A stretch of DNA of 64,000 bases, taken from positions 457,436 to 521,435 of the forward strand of contig CAJODL010000004.1 in assembly GCA_905233165.1 (NCBI GenBank), written 5' to 3'. Below the pieces are notes generated by a model, which had not been told where the DNA came from, searched no databases, and saw only the letters and a list, made by a program, of their open reading frames with translations. Positions 45,083-54,222 of the stretch are shown piece after piece. Numbering within the stretch: position 1 is the first letter of the stretch; the number at the start of each line of letters is the position of its first letter. Both the position numbers and the translations under genes were made by a program. Source of the DNA: an uncultured Prevotella sp. Its GTDB lineage: Bacteria > Bacteroidota > Bacteroidia > Bacteroidales > Bacteroidaceae.

Positions 45083-46471
45083 TTACTTCACTTCCCACCA
45101 GTCGAAGTTGAAGAGTTTCGGGCCTTTTCTGCCTTTGAATACGAAGTAGAGGTATGTGTTTTGTGAGAGGGCACTTTGGTTGATGCCAGACAGTGTTGCG
45201 GATACTGTTTTCCAGTTGTTCCAACCACCTGTTCCTGTTACCTGTAGTGTGCCCAGCAGGGTGCCATTGATGCTGTCGAGACGCAATTCTATCTCGCCAC
45301 CTCTCAGACCACTTGCTACACGTGCAGAGAAGGTGCGTGGAGTGCGATTGTTCCAGTTTACATTCTGCAGCTTTATATAGTCGCCGTTATTGATGTCGGA
45401 AACATATACCTGCTGTTTCTTACCCTCTTCATACTGTTCTGTCTTGATGCCTTTTGAGAATGCCATTGTCTCTGCTTCCACTTTTCTGAAGGGATTGAAG
45501 GCTGCAATAGGCTTTACACCTTCGTCAGTAGGCTGGATGGTAGGGAATGAGCCATCAGGATTATACTTAAACTCCTCAACAGCAACGCTTCTGCCAAAGC
45601 CACCGCCACCAGGCAGTTTTCCTGTGTGATAGAAGAAGTAGGAGTGTCCTTTGAAGTCTGCCACACCACAATGGTTTGTGAATGACTTGGTGTCAGAGAG
45701 AGGCATGATGACGCCGGCATAGGTCCAAGGACCTGTTGGTGATGGTGCTGTGCTGTAAGAGATATGCTCAGGAACGCCCCCTGCAGCATATAGCAACTGA
45801 TAAGTGCCATTACGCTTGGTGAGCCAAGGGCCTTCCACGTAGGAATCCTTATACTTCTTGTTCTTGTCTCGCTGATTCATTGCTGGAGAGCCGAAAGCCT
45901 CCTCTGTCATATAGAGTTGTCCGACCTCACCATCGATGCTTATCATGTCCTTATTGAGCTTTGCATAATAAACCCTCGGATTGCCCCACATAATCCATGC
46001 CTGACCATCGTCGTCAATCATCACAGTAGGGTCGATATGGTCCCACTTGGAATCGGTATAGAGGGGTTTGCCGATAGCATCTTTGAATGGTCCTGTTGGT
46101 GTATCGCTGACAGCAACGCCAATAGCCATTCCCTTAGAGTCGCGACAATGAGCACAGATATACCAATAGAACTTTCCATTGCGCTCGATGCACTGTGATG
46201 CCCATGCGCGATCGTCAGCCCACGAAAAACTCTCAAGGGCGAGGGGGGAACCATGGTCCTGCCAGTTTACCATGTCGTCTGTGGAATAGACACGCCATTC
46301 CTGCATCCAGAAGAAATCGGCGTTGTCTTCATCGTGGCCTGTATAGACATAAAGACGGTCACCGTGAACAAGAGGTGCAGGGTCGCTGGTAAACCATGTT
46401 TGTACAAAAGGATTCTGTGAATTCGCTGAAAGTGTAACCAGCGACAGCAATGCAAATAAAATTGTCTTCAT
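45083..46471 (-). CDS. Secreted GH43 hydrolase with C-terminal CBM6
   Basis: 462 aa with signal peptide MKTILFALLSLVTLSANS. Catalytic residues: base Asp in TSDPAPLV, pKa-tuning Asp in HIDPTVMIDDDG, acid Glu in YVEGPWLT. The C-terminal ~130 residues form a CBM6-type beta-sandwich (FRKVEAETMAFSKGIKTEQY ... NFDWWEVK) that binds xylan-like chains. Likely a beta-xylosidase or arabinofuranosidase. It is followed 143 bases later by the smaller GH43, so the two probably act on the same substrate. Confidence 0.9.
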   Translation of the reverse strand: MKTILFALLSLVTLSANSQNPFVQTWFTSDPAPLVHGDRLYVYTGHDEDNADFFWMQEWRVYSTDDMVNWQDHGSPLALESFSWADDRAWASQCIERNGKFYWYICAHCRDSKGMAIGVAVSDTPTGPFKDAIGKPLYTDSKWDHIDPTVMIDDDGQAWIMWGNPRVYYAKLNKDMISIDGEVGQLYMTEEAFGSPAMNQRDKNKKYKDSYVEGPWLTKRNGTYQLLYAAGGVPEHISYSTAPSPTGPWTYAGVIMPLSDTKSFTNHCGVADFKGHSYFFYHTGKLPGGGGFGRSVAVEEFKYNPDGSFPTIQPTDEGVKPIAAFNPFRKVEAETMAFSKGIKTEQYEEGKKQQVYVSDINNGDYIKLQNVNWNNRTPRTFSARVASGLRGGEIELRLDSINGTLLGTLQVTGTGGWNNWKTVSATLSGINQSALSQNTYLYFVFKGRKGPKLFNFDWWEVK

Positions 46472-46505
46472 AATTATTGTTTGTTGGTTTCAAGTTTCAA
46501 GTTTT

Positions 46506-47819
46506 TCAATGTTCAATCTTCCATTTTCTAACTCTTAGCTTGATGTTTTTTCTCAGGCAGTCACTATACAGCCAAGGTTCACAACTATGTATGTCACCCA
46601 CATTCAGAATGCCTAAGATAGGCTTGTATTCAGAGGCGCTGTAGTTCTTGAGAACAAGGACATTATGCTCTGGTGACATAGTAACTGTTATGGTGTCCTT
46701 AAGGGTGGCAGGAGTAGCATCAGTACGCCAGTTGACAGGATTAATGCACATAACGCTGGAACTGATGATGGGTTGGATATATTTTACGTCCTTAACAGAG
46801 TTATAGCATATTGTCACACCCACATCGGCAGAGTCTTTTGCAGCAATGATATGCTTTGTGGCGGTTGTGTCCTGAACTGTTACCTTATAGCCTAAGACAT
46901 AGGCAGCAGCAAGGTGTTTATATGTCTCGTCGCTCATGTGCTTCAACAACTCTACAACAGCCAAACCACCCTGACTGAAGCCTGCAATCACAAGAGGTCG
47001 GGAGTTGTCTCTGTGGGCAATGAAATAGTCGAAGGCTTTCTTGACATCACCCATAGAAAGGTTTGCGCGACGATGAATGGTATCTTCATTGAGTGTGGCC
47101 CAGGTATCAAGGGTTATGTGACGATAGTAGGGGGCATAGAAATTGTTTCCATCAGCCATATATTCTGCTACTTTCTTCTGCTCTATAGCCATGTGGTCAC
47201 GATGTTTTTTGTTCCACACATCGGCATAGTGGCATTTCTGGCCATCGGCTGTTGTCCAGTCAAACTCCCATGTGGAAACAACATAAAAGACATCAGCACC
47301 AGAGCCGTCGGTATCATTTTTGGAAACATACCACATAGTATCATCTTTGTAGTCAGGAGCCTTCGGAATAACCTCAGAATGGGTAGGGGCAACCTCTTCC
47401 CAATCACCACTATATCTGCAGTTCTGCCCATTGCTTGGCTGCATGAAGAGGTCGAATTTGGAGTTGTCATATATCGTGGCGGAGAATCTGTAATCCACAA
47501 TATCATGACTGAGCTGGAAATCCATTATGGTGGCATTATCCTTCTTGTTGCGTAAAGTCTTTACCTCTTTTAATGGCTCTTTGAAATGAATACCATCATT
47601 GCCGAATAGTGTTACCTGAACCTCTCCGATGTAAGGCAGATAGATATCAGCAGAGTCACCCTTTACATTAAGATAAAAGTCGGATGTGACATTTCTCGAA
47701 GGATACTTCATTGGCTGCATATAGTCTATAGACGCATTGAAGTCAGGATGTGCTGGCTGCTGGGCATCTATGCTGCAGATACCAAGGAAGGAGAATAGAA
47801 TTAGGAAGAGTAATCTCAT
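46506..47819 (-). CDS. Secreted DUF4251-DUF3089 fusion protein
   Basis: A signal peptide (MRLLFLILFSFLGICSIDA) is followed by a DUF4251-like beta domain (about 35-145; SRNVTSDFYLNVKGDSADIY, LPYIGEVQ, FEM-like repeats) and then a DUF3089-like alpha/beta-hydrolase domain (about 170-437). The latter shows FYVVSTWEFDW, NNFYAPYYRHITLDTWA and the nucleophile elbow AGFSQGG. I do not recall these two families being fused. The position beside two GH43 genes suggests an esterase that removes acyl groups from plant glycans, but this is inference. The last codons (Lys-Ile-Glu-His) and stop fall within a ttcaatgttcaat tract. Confidence 0.75.
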   Translation of the reverse strand: MRLLFLILFSFLGICSIDAQQPAHPDFNASIDYMQPMKYPSRNVTSDFYLNVKGDSADIYLPYIGEVQVTLFGNDGIHFKEPLKEVKTLRNKKDNATIMDFQLSHDIVDYRFSATIYDNSKFDLFMQPSNGQNCRYSGDWEEVAPTHSEVIPKAPDYKDDTMWYVSKNDTDGSGADVFYVVSTWEFDWTTADGQKCHYADVWNKKHRDHMAIEQKKVAEYMADGNNFYAPYYRHITLDTWATLNEDTIHRRANLSMGDVKKAFDYFIAHRDNSRPLVIAGFSQGGLAVVELLKHMSDETYKHLAAAYVLGYKVTVQDTTATKHIIAAKDSADVGVTICYNSVKDVKYIQPIISSSVMCINPVNWRTDATPATLKDTITVTMSPEHNVLVLKNYSASEYKPILGILNVGDIHSCEPWLYSDCLRKNIKLRVRKWKIEH

Positions 47820-47908
47820 AGTTCTTTCATGTTTAGGATGTTATATAAATGCACAAATGGCTAAGCCTTAATAGTAGTTAATTAAGAACTTAGCCATTGT
47901 GTTTTGCG

Positions 47909-47990
47909 TGCCCAGAACGGGACTCGAACCCGTACACCGTGAAGTATTGGTGTTTGAGACCAACGCGTCTACCAATTCCGCCATCTGGGC
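47909..47990 (-). tRNA. tRNA-Leu (anticodon CAA)
   Basis: On the minus strand: acceptor GCCCAGA/TCTGGGC, D-arm with GGAATTGGTAGACGC, anticodon arm TTGGT-CTCAAAC-ACCAA (anticodon CAA), a long variable arm (tacttcacggtgta) typical of tRNA-Leu, and T-arm CGGGTTCGAGTCCCG. CCA is not encoded. Confidence 0.95.
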
Positions 47991-48001
47991 TAATGCGGCT
48001 G

Positions 48002-48033
48002 CAAAGGTACGAAAAATATTGTTTACCACCAAA
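48002..48033 (-). promoter_or_regulatory. tRNA-Leu promoter
   Basis: On the minus strand TTTG (48033-48030) and TACCTTTG (48009-48002) are spaced by 20 bases, 12 bases before the tRNA. Confidence 0.75.
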
Positions 48034-48048
48034 TTTTCTTATGATTTT

Positions 48049-49377
48049 TTACCAAAGAATTTCTTGTTCGGGTGCATTTTCGCTAAAAATGGGCTTATCT
48101 GTCTTCTGTTCTGTAGGATAAAAATGCACAGCAGAGTCATTAAGTTTAGGATGTGTGGTCTTGAGCAGTCGGATTATTTCCGAACCAGCCCATATTATAG
48201 GACCATATCCATGAGCAGCCATCTTGTGTACTGGGCGATAAGCATAGAAAGCAGGGTCGAAGCCCATTCCTGTTCCTACACATGTTCCCTCTACCTGCCC
48301 CTGTGCATTCACCTTTGTCTGGCAAGCATTCCAAGCAAGCAGAGCTTGTGGACCATAGGTCTGGGCATCTATCCATCCCTCGTTGATGGCGTGGGCTATG
48401 CAGTAGCAATAGATTGCTGTGCAGGATGTTTCGAGATATGTATCAGGCTTATCGAGCAACTGATGCCAGAAACCTGTTTTATCCTGCAGTTGGCATAATC
48501 CCTCGATATGGTTTTTCAGCAATGCAAGAACTTCTTCATTCCTGCCACAGGCATCAAGTACCTCACACATTGTCAGGATAGCCCATCCATTAGCTCGTCC
48601 CCAATGATATGCAGGATGTGTAGGCATACTCTCAACCCATCCATGACGAAACAGCTTTTTCCCGGGCACCCACATCTTTTCCTTAAAGAGTCGTATCTGC
48701 CTGATGGCTTCCTCCTTCTGACCTGCCCATGCTATGCAGGGAACTCCCATATACATATCATCGAGCCAGACAGTATTGTAGCGAGGACGCAGACGGGCAA
48801 AGGTACCATCTTTCAGGCGATATTGCTTGTTGATGACAAAGTCGGTATATCTCTTTACTACATCTTCTGTCAGAGAAGAACCAAAGTTTTTGTCTGCTCT
48901 GTTCAAGCGCAGATATGCTGATGCCATAGCACCACAGTCATCAAGAGCTCCAGGATATAACACCATACGCATCTGAGCATCATGGGTAGGAGTCTTTGCC
49001 ATTATGGATGCTTCTTTCTTAGCTTGTGTGGCAATGAGACCAAGACGCTGCTTAACAAATTGCAGGTAGCGGCTGTCACCAGTATTCGCAGCAGCGCAGA
49101 TAACAGCAGAATAAAGAACACCTGCTTCATAAGATGTTAGACGAAAACTCCCTTGTGGCAGTTTGTTGTCAACAGCAGCTGCTGGCATAGCTGTCTCGAG
49201 ATAAGTCAAGACACGATCGATAGTACCTTTTACATCTGCTTCCGAAGGGATGCCATAAGGAGTAACATACTGTGGCTGCATCAAGTGCAGAGGTGTATTC
49301 TGATCATTTATCTCGTCAGCAATACTACTGAGGGAAAAAGAAGCAAATAATGCTATGAAGAGATGCTTGTACATCAT
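48049..49377 (-). CDS. Secreted GH105-type unsaturated glucuronyl/galacturonyl hydrolase
   Basis: 442 aa with signal peptide (MYKHLFIALFASFSLSSIA). An (alpha/alpha)6 barrel is expected; YteR-type landmarks are VWLDDMYMGVPCIAWAG (catalytic Asp), HGWVESM, and HWGRANGWAILTM. Such enzymes remove the unsaturated uronic acid left by lyases at the ends of rhamnogalacturonan or related oligosaccharides. The start has two consecutive Met codons. It sits on the same strand as the GH43 genes but is separated by the tRNA, so it is a separate unit. Confidence 0.85.
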   Translation of the reverse strand: MMYKHLFIALFASFSLSSIADEINDQNTPLHLMQPQYVTPYGIPSEADVKGTIDRVLTYLETAMPAAAVDNKLPQGSFRLTSYEAGVLYSAVICAAANTGDSRYLQFVKQRLGLIATQAKKEASIMAKTPTHDAQMRMVLYPGALDDCGAMASAYLRLNRADKNFGSSLTEDVVKRYTDFVINKQYRLKDGTFARLRPRYNTVWLDDMYMGVPCIAWAGQKEEAIRQIRLFKEKMWVPGKKLFRHGWVESMPTHPAYHWGRANGWAILTMCEVLDACGRNEEVLALLKNHIEGLCQLQDKTGFWHQLLDKPDTYLETSCTAIYCYCIAHAINEGWIDAQTYGPQALLAWNACQTKVNAQGQVEGTCVGTGMGFDPAFYAYRPVHKMAAHGYGPIIWAGSEIIRLLKTTHPKLNDSAVHFYPTEQKTDKPIFSENAPEQEILW

Positions 49378-49422
49378 TGGTTATTGGTTATAGGTTATTG
49401 ACTTGAAACTTGAAACCAGAAA

Positions 49423-50370
49423 CTAAACAGTCTGTACGTATTTCTCTGCTTCGAGGGCTGCCTTACATCCTGTTCCAGCGGCTACGATAGCCTGACGATA
49501 GATTGGGTCACAGACATCTCCTGCAGCAAAGACACCAGGAAGGATGTTTCCATTCTTATCGCATACCTGCTGTGTGTTGCCAACAGTCTTTATATAACCC
49601 ATTTCGTCAAGAGACAGAGAATCCTTGAAGATATCTGTTGCAGGTTTGTGGCCAATAGCAAGGAAGAATCCATCGATGGCAACATCATAGTGCTCTTCGT
49701 CAGCCTCACCCTTACGTTTTACCACATGCATACCTTCTACACCATTCTCGCCATAAAGACCTGTGGCATTGTGCTCGAAAAGAATCTCGATATTTTCTGC
49801 ATCACGCACTCTCTGCTGCATTATTTCAGAAGCTCGGAGGTAGTTCTTCCTGACAACAAGATAAACTTTTTGACAAAGCCCAGAGAGATATAAAGCATCT
49901 TCACAGGCAGTATCACCACCACCTACAACAGCAGTAACCTTCTTGCGATAGAAGAAACCATCACAAGTAGCACAGGCGCTGACTCCCATACCATTATACT
50001 TCTCTTCGTCAGGAAGCCCGAGATACTTTGCCTTTGCTCCTGTTGCAATAATGATGCTGTCAGCCTCAATGACTGTATTGTTGTCTGTAGTTGCCTTATA
50101 TGGTTTTGAAGAGAAGTCGATACTTACGATTTCCCCATCACGAATATCAGCACCAAAGCGTTCTGCCTGCTCACGAATCTCCATCATCATCTGGTTGGCA
50201 TCAACACCTTGAGGATATCCAGGGAAGTTCTCCACAATGGTAGTTTGGGTCAGTTGTCCTCCCATCTGTGGACCAACATATTCTATTGGGGAGAGATTTG
50301 CACGTCCAGCATATATTGCTGCAGTATATCCAGCAGGTCCGCTGCCTATTATTAAGCACTTGGTTTTCAT
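49423..50370 (-). CDS. trxB: Thioredoxin-disulfide reductase
   Basis: FAD/NADPH enzyme that reduces thioredoxin, which in turn can feed the peroxiredoxin at 9620. 315 aa, normal. FAD site GSGPAGYTAAIYAGRA at residues 9-24, redox motif CATC (in VSACATCDGFFYR), NADPH site VVGGGDTACEDAL and C-terminal GVFAAGDVCD. A 24-base gap separates it from an upstream small secreted protein. Confidence 0.97.
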   Translation of the reverse strand: MKTKCLIIGSGPAGYTAAIYAGRANLSPIEYVGPQMGGQLTQTTIVENFPGYPQGVDANQMMMEIREQAERFGADIRDGEIVSIDFSSKPYKATTDNNTVIEADSIIIATGAKAKYLGLPDEEKYNGMGVSACATCDGFFYRKKVTAVVGGGDTACEDALYLSGLCQKVYLVVRKNYLRASEIMQQRVRDAENIEILFEHNATGLYGENGVEGMHVVKRKGEADEEHYDVAIDGFFLAIGHKPATDIFKDSLSLDEMGYIKTVGNTQQVCDKNGNILPGVFAAGDVCDPIYRQAIVAAGTGCKAALEAEKYVQTV

Positions 50371-50394
50371 AAAATAGTGTTTGTTATGTTTTGA

Positions 50395-50763
50395 TTAATT
50401 GTTTCTGTTGTTTGTTTGAGTTTCACTATTGTTGCTGTTTCTTGTTCTTTCATTATTTGTAGAACGCTCTCTTCTTTGTGGAGTAGAACTCCTATTTCCA
50501 GAAAAACTGCTTGTAAAACTACTTCGCATACCACCAGTAATACCAGATCTGTACATATTATTACCTACAGAAGAACGTGTTGACTCTGTGTTTCTCGCAT
50601 TGCTATTTCTCGCATTAGTATTGTTTACTGTAGAGCGAGTGCTGCTTGAACGCATATTTGATGTCCTGTCATTATATTGGCAGTCATAATAAGTTATGTC
50701 ATGACAATATCCCCCTGACAGCATGCAGAGAATCATTATTGTTGTGGTGATAATCTTCTTCAT
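50395..50763 (-). CDS. Small secreted Asn/Arg/Ser-rich protein
   Basis: 122 aa: a signal peptide (MKKIITTTIMILCMLSGGYC) with a possible lipobox Cys, a short stretch HDITYYDCQYNDR, then ~90 residues composed mainly of Asn, Arg, Ser and Thr with repeated MRSS (NMRSSS, GGMRSS). The same MRSS motif is repeated in the 318-aa Gly-rich protein at 57384. No family recognised; probably disordered and surface-exposed. It precedes trxB in the same direction with only 24 bases between, so the two may be co-transcribed. Confidence 0.65.
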   Translation of the reverse strand: MKKIITTTIMILCMLSGGYCHDITYYDCQYNDRTSNMRSSSTRSTVNNTNARNSNARNTESTRSSVGNNMYRSGITGGMRSSFTSSFSGNRSSTPQRRERSTNNERTRNSNNSETQTNNRNN

Positions 50764-50857
50764 GTTTTCTTTCTATAAATATTATTTTTTGCAAAAATAA
50801 CCACTTCTCATTATTTAGGAAAACATTTTTCCCTATAATTAAGGAGGAAAATCCCTA

Positions 50858-52876
50858 TCATGCTTTCAGGCTGCCTCCGATTTTCTTTGCTATTGCTGTT
50901 AGAATCTTTTCTGTCTCTTGCAGTTCGACAATGAGTTCCATTTGTCTTTCGGGGTCAGTGGTAGTCTTTATTTCGTTGCGTATATGGGTTAGTTTGTCTG
51001 TTATATATTCACGTCGGAATTCGTATAGCAGATGTTCTATCTTATCACGAAGTTGTTCGATGGAGAGTTTTACTTCCAGGCTTTTTGATAATGTCAGAGC
51101 ATCAGATGTCAGTTTTATTGCAAGACTTGAGATGTCGTAGTCAGGATGGCTGGTGAAGTAGTGTTCGCATGAGAAATTCTCTTCCCCAGTATGTTCTACA
51201 GCCTCCTGAAGAATATCGTTATACATAGGATTAGCAAACTTCAGTTCATCCCCTTCGAGGTTATAATGTATGAACTGTGCTACAGTAAGAGAGAAAGTGC
51301 TCCCATCATCATCTGTGATGTTGTCATACAATATCTCTTCTCCATGCTGTATGATCATCTTCATCAGCAGGTCAGCAGATGTTTCTCTCTTTCTTCTGTA
51401 TTGTTGCTTTTGTGAAGCAGGAGTTGTCTGCGTTGTAGATTGTGCAGGAGTTGATGAGGTAGGATTCTTGACATTGTCCAGCAATCCATGCTTGGGATAT
51501 TCCTGGTATTCCTTAGCACGTTGCTGCTCACGCATTTCAGCCTTTCGTTCCTCTTCTCTGTAGGCACGAATCTCCTCATTCATCTTGGTAGTAAGAGTCT
51601 GCTCGCTGAATCCCAAGCGTGCTGAGCAATCCTGTATGTATGCATCCCTAACAATAGGGTCGCCAATAACGCTGACACTCTTTATGATGCTGCTGATAGC
51701 CTCAGAACGTTCATGAGGATCTGTGACACCATCAAGCAACACCTTTGTCTTGAATGCTATAAAATCCATCTGGTGGTCCTTGATGTATGCCCTGAATTCC
51801 TCTGCTGTATTCTTCTTTGCAAATTCGTCTGGGTCTTGTCCGTCAGGCAGTAGCATAACCTTTACATTCATGCCTTCCTTCAGCAACATATCAGTACCTC
51901 GTAGTGCAGCCTTAATGCCAGCAGCATCACCATCATAGAGAAGCACTATGTTTGATGTGAAGCGATGGAGTATGTGTATCTGGTGTTCGGAAAGAGCTGT
52001 TCCGCTATTGGCCACAACATTTTCTATACCACATTGGTGCATAGAGATAACATCAGTATATCCCTCCACCATATAGACGAGATTCTCTTTAGCGATGGCT
52101 TTCTTTGCTTGGAAGATACCATAGAGTTCATGGTCCTTGTGGAATATCTCGGAATCTGGAGAGTTTACGTATTTCTGGTTTATGCCCTTTGTTCTTGAGT
52201 CGAGCACCCGGCCTCCGAAGGCTACCACTTTTCCTGATATACCTATCCAAGGGAATATAGCGCGTCCATAGAAACGGTCGAAAGGAAGTTCAGATTTTGC
52301 GTTTTCGATGTTATAGCATAATCCAACCTTTATTAGGTATTCCTCCTTATATCCCTGCTTTATGGCTGTTTCCGCCATTGCATGCCTTTCGTTCAGACAG
52401 AAGCCAAGACGGAATTTCTCTATGATATCATCTCTTATTCCCCTTGAGCGGAAATACTGCAATCCGATAGCTTTGCCATCAATATTGTTTTGCAGAATAT
52501 CCTTAAAATAGTTTGCAGCCCACTCATTCACAATAAACATTGCTTCACGTTCTGACTGCTCTTTTTTCTGTTCATCAGTAAGTTCTGTCTCCTGAATCTC
52601 TATGTGGTATTTATTTGCTAACCAGCGCAAGGCCTCTGGATATGTCAGCTGCTCATGCTTCATGATAAAGCTTACGCTGTCGCCACCTTCTCCACAGACG
52701 AAACAATGACAAGAGCGTCGGGTGGGAGAGACATAGAAAGAAGGAGTATGGTCATTATGGAAAGGACATAAGCCACGATAGTTTATTCCCACTTTCTTCA
52801 GGGATACGAAATCGGATACTACATCAACAATATCTGCAGTATCTTTTATACGTTCTATGGTGGCTCTATCTATCAT
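50858..52876 (-). CDS. dnaG: DNA primase
   Basis: Makes RNA primers at the replication fork. 672 aa. The zinc-binding domain CPFHNDHTPSF...CHCFVCGEGG comes first, then the core with the TOPRIM motifs MVEGYTDVISMH and LLYDGDAAGI. The C-terminal helicase-binding region is divergent and preceded by a Gln/Thr-rich linker (about residues 450-490). The start overlaps rsmD by four bases (ATGA), so it is the last gene of the DUF3822-rsmD-dnaG operon. Confidence 0.96.
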   Translation of the reverse strand: MIDRATIERIKDTADIVDVVSDFVSLKKVGINYRGLCPFHNDHTPSFYVSPTRRSCHCFVCGEGGDSVSFIMKHEQLTYPEALRWLANKYHIEIQETELTDEQKKEQSEREAMFIVNEWAANYFKDILQNNIDGKAIGLQYFRSRGIRDDIIEKFRLGFCLNERHAMAETAIKQGYKEEYLIKVGLCYNIENAKSELPFDRFYGRAIFPWIGISGKVVAFGGRVLDSRTKGINQKYVNSPDSEIFHKDHELYGIFQAKKAIAKENLVYMVEGYTDVISMHQCGIENVVANSGTALSEHQIHILHRFTSNIVLLYDGDAAGIKAALRGTDMLLKEGMNVKVMLLPDGQDPDEFAKKNTAEEFRAYIKDHQMDFIAFKTKVLLDGVTDPHERSEAISSIIKSVSVIGDPIVRDAYIQDCSARLGFSEQTLTTKMNEEIRAYREEERKAEMREQQRAKEYQEYPKHGLLDNVKNPTSSTPAQSTTQTTPASQKQQYRRKRETSADLLMKMIIQHGEEILYDNITDDDGSTFSLTVAQFIHYNLEGDELKFANPMYNDILQEAVEHTGEENFSCEHYFTSHPDYDISSLAIKLTSDALTLSKSLEVKLSIEQLRDKIEHLLYEFRREYITDKLTHIRNEIKTTTDPERQMELIVELQETEKILTAIAKKIGGSLKA

Positions 52877-53418
52877 TTGAAAAGGGTGAAGTTTACACTG
52901 CCATAAGAGCGATGCTCAACAAATCGTGGATGAGAAGAGAAGTCGTTTTGCTTTCCATGCTCGAAGACAAAGATACCACCTTTTTTCAACAGAGGCAGAG
53001 CCTTGTCTGGTATCTCTGCAAGGGTAGGGAGAGAATATGGCGGGTCAGCAAAAATGAAATCGAATTGTTTCTTGCATGTCTTCAGGAATTTAAACACATC
53101 CCCCCTGATGAGAGTATGGTTCAGAAGAGCATCAGAATTGGAGTTTGTTGACAGTTTGTCGATACATTGCTGTATGAACTTTGCATGGTCACGATCCAGT
53201 TCTACGCTGACAACATTGCTACAACCACGAGATAACAATTCTAAAGAAATGCTTCCTGTGCCAGCAAAGAGGTCGAGGGCGGAGATATCTTCAAAGTCAA
53301 TATACCCTTGGAGCACATTGAAAATGTTCTCTTTGGCAAAGTCTGTCGTAGGTCGGGCTTTAAAACTACGGGGAATGTCAAAATGCCTGCCTTTATATGT
53401 GCCTGTTACAATACGCAC
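52873..53418 (-). CDS. rsmD: 16S rRNA guanine-N2 methyltransferase RsmD
   Basis: Methylates G966 (E. coli numbering) of 16S rRNA. 181 aa; the start is GTG at 53418 (MRIVTGTYKGRHFDIPRSFK). SAM motif LDLFAGTGSISLELLSRG and catalytic DPPYSLP. It overlaps DUF3822 by 13 bases and dnaG by four, so all three are translated in a coupled manner. Confidence 0.93.
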   Translation of the reverse strand: MRIVTGTYKGRHFDIPRSFKARPTTDFAKENIFNVLQGYIDFEDISALDLFAGTGSISLELLSRGCSNVVSVELDRDHAKFIQQCIDKLSTNSNSDALLNHTLIRGDVFKFLKTCKKQFDFIFADPPYSLPTLAEIPDKALPLLKKGGIFVFEHGKQNDFSSHPRFVEHRSYGSVNFTLFK

Positions 53419-54128
53419 TCTCTTACCTCCTCAATGAATTTGCTTAATTTTTCATGTATTCCCTCTGGTATCTCTCCACATAAGGACAGAATGTCTGTAT
53501 CCTTGTTCATGCCGAGCTGCTTCCATACATATAATATGTAGTAGAGCATATCGTCATTATTTGTCATCTTGAAAGAATTGGCATATCTGAATCTGTGTTG
53601 CTCGAAATAGCAGATGTTCATAACTCCGTTATAGAAGTAGATGAAGAGATTTCTGTTTTGGGTTCCCTTGAAATAATTCTTATATAGCGTCTGCCAAACC
53701 TGTATGATGTTGTTGGAGACCTCTATTTCTGAGCAGTTGTCTTCCACCACCATTTTAAGGTCTCTGTTCAAGGGGAAGATAGCTATGGCATCAAGCAGGG
53801 GAATTTCCTTGACACATTTCTCGTCATATTTATATCCTGTAATGGAAATGTTGTATGATGTTTCAGGGTCATACTCCTCTTCAATAGGAATGAGAACCAC
53901 AGGTGTTGAAACCTTTAGCACAGCATGTATGCAAGGAATGCCTTCTGGGGTAGTCTTTGCAGCCTTCATATATGACTGCTCACGAAACACCTCACGCAGA
54001 TTTGCTGCAACAGACATCTTCTTGTCGATGGCATATTCATGCTCTGCCTGAGTACCATCTGTCTCTGTAATAGAGAATAGGAATTTGTCGTCAAGGATAT
54101 TTATTATGATTTTCTTTATTTCAGTCAT
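53406..54128 (-). CDS. DUF3822 family protein
   Basis: 240-aa cytoplasmic protein of a Bacteroidota family with an actin-like (ASKHA-type) fold expected: a beta-rich first half (FLFSITETDGTQAEHEYAID) and a second half with NLFIYFYNGVMNICYFEQ and LYYILYVWKQLGM. Function unknown; in this phylum it is regularly next to rsmD, as here. The promoter's -7 box ends only six bases before the ATG, so the mRNA is probably leaderless or nearly so. Confidence 0.85.
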   Translation of the reverse strand: MTEIKKIIINILDDKFLFSITETDGTQAEHEYAIDKKMSVAANLREVFREQSYMKAAKTTPEGIPCIHAVLKVSTPVVLIPIEEEYDPETSYNISITGYKYDEKCVKEIPLLDAIAIFPLNRDLKMVVEDNCSEIEVSNNIIQVWQTLYKNYFKGTQNRNLFIYFYNGVMNICYFEQHRFRYANSFKMTNNDDMLYYILYVWKQLGMNKDTDILSLCGEIPEGIHEKLSKFIEEVRECVL

Positions 54129-54133
54129 GGGTG

Positions 54134-54164
54134 CAAAGGTAACAAAAAATAATCAATTCCCAAA
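54134..54164 (-). promoter_or_regulatory. Promoter of the DUF3822-rsmD-dnaG operon
   Basis: On the minus strand TTTG (54164-54161) and TACCTTTG (54141-54134) with 19 bases between, an ideal match. The start codon lies at 54128. Confidence 0.8.
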
Positions 54165-54222
54165 AGATTTTTATAAAATAAAAATTAGCATGTGACGTTT
54201 TTATAATAAAGATTCTTTCTGC

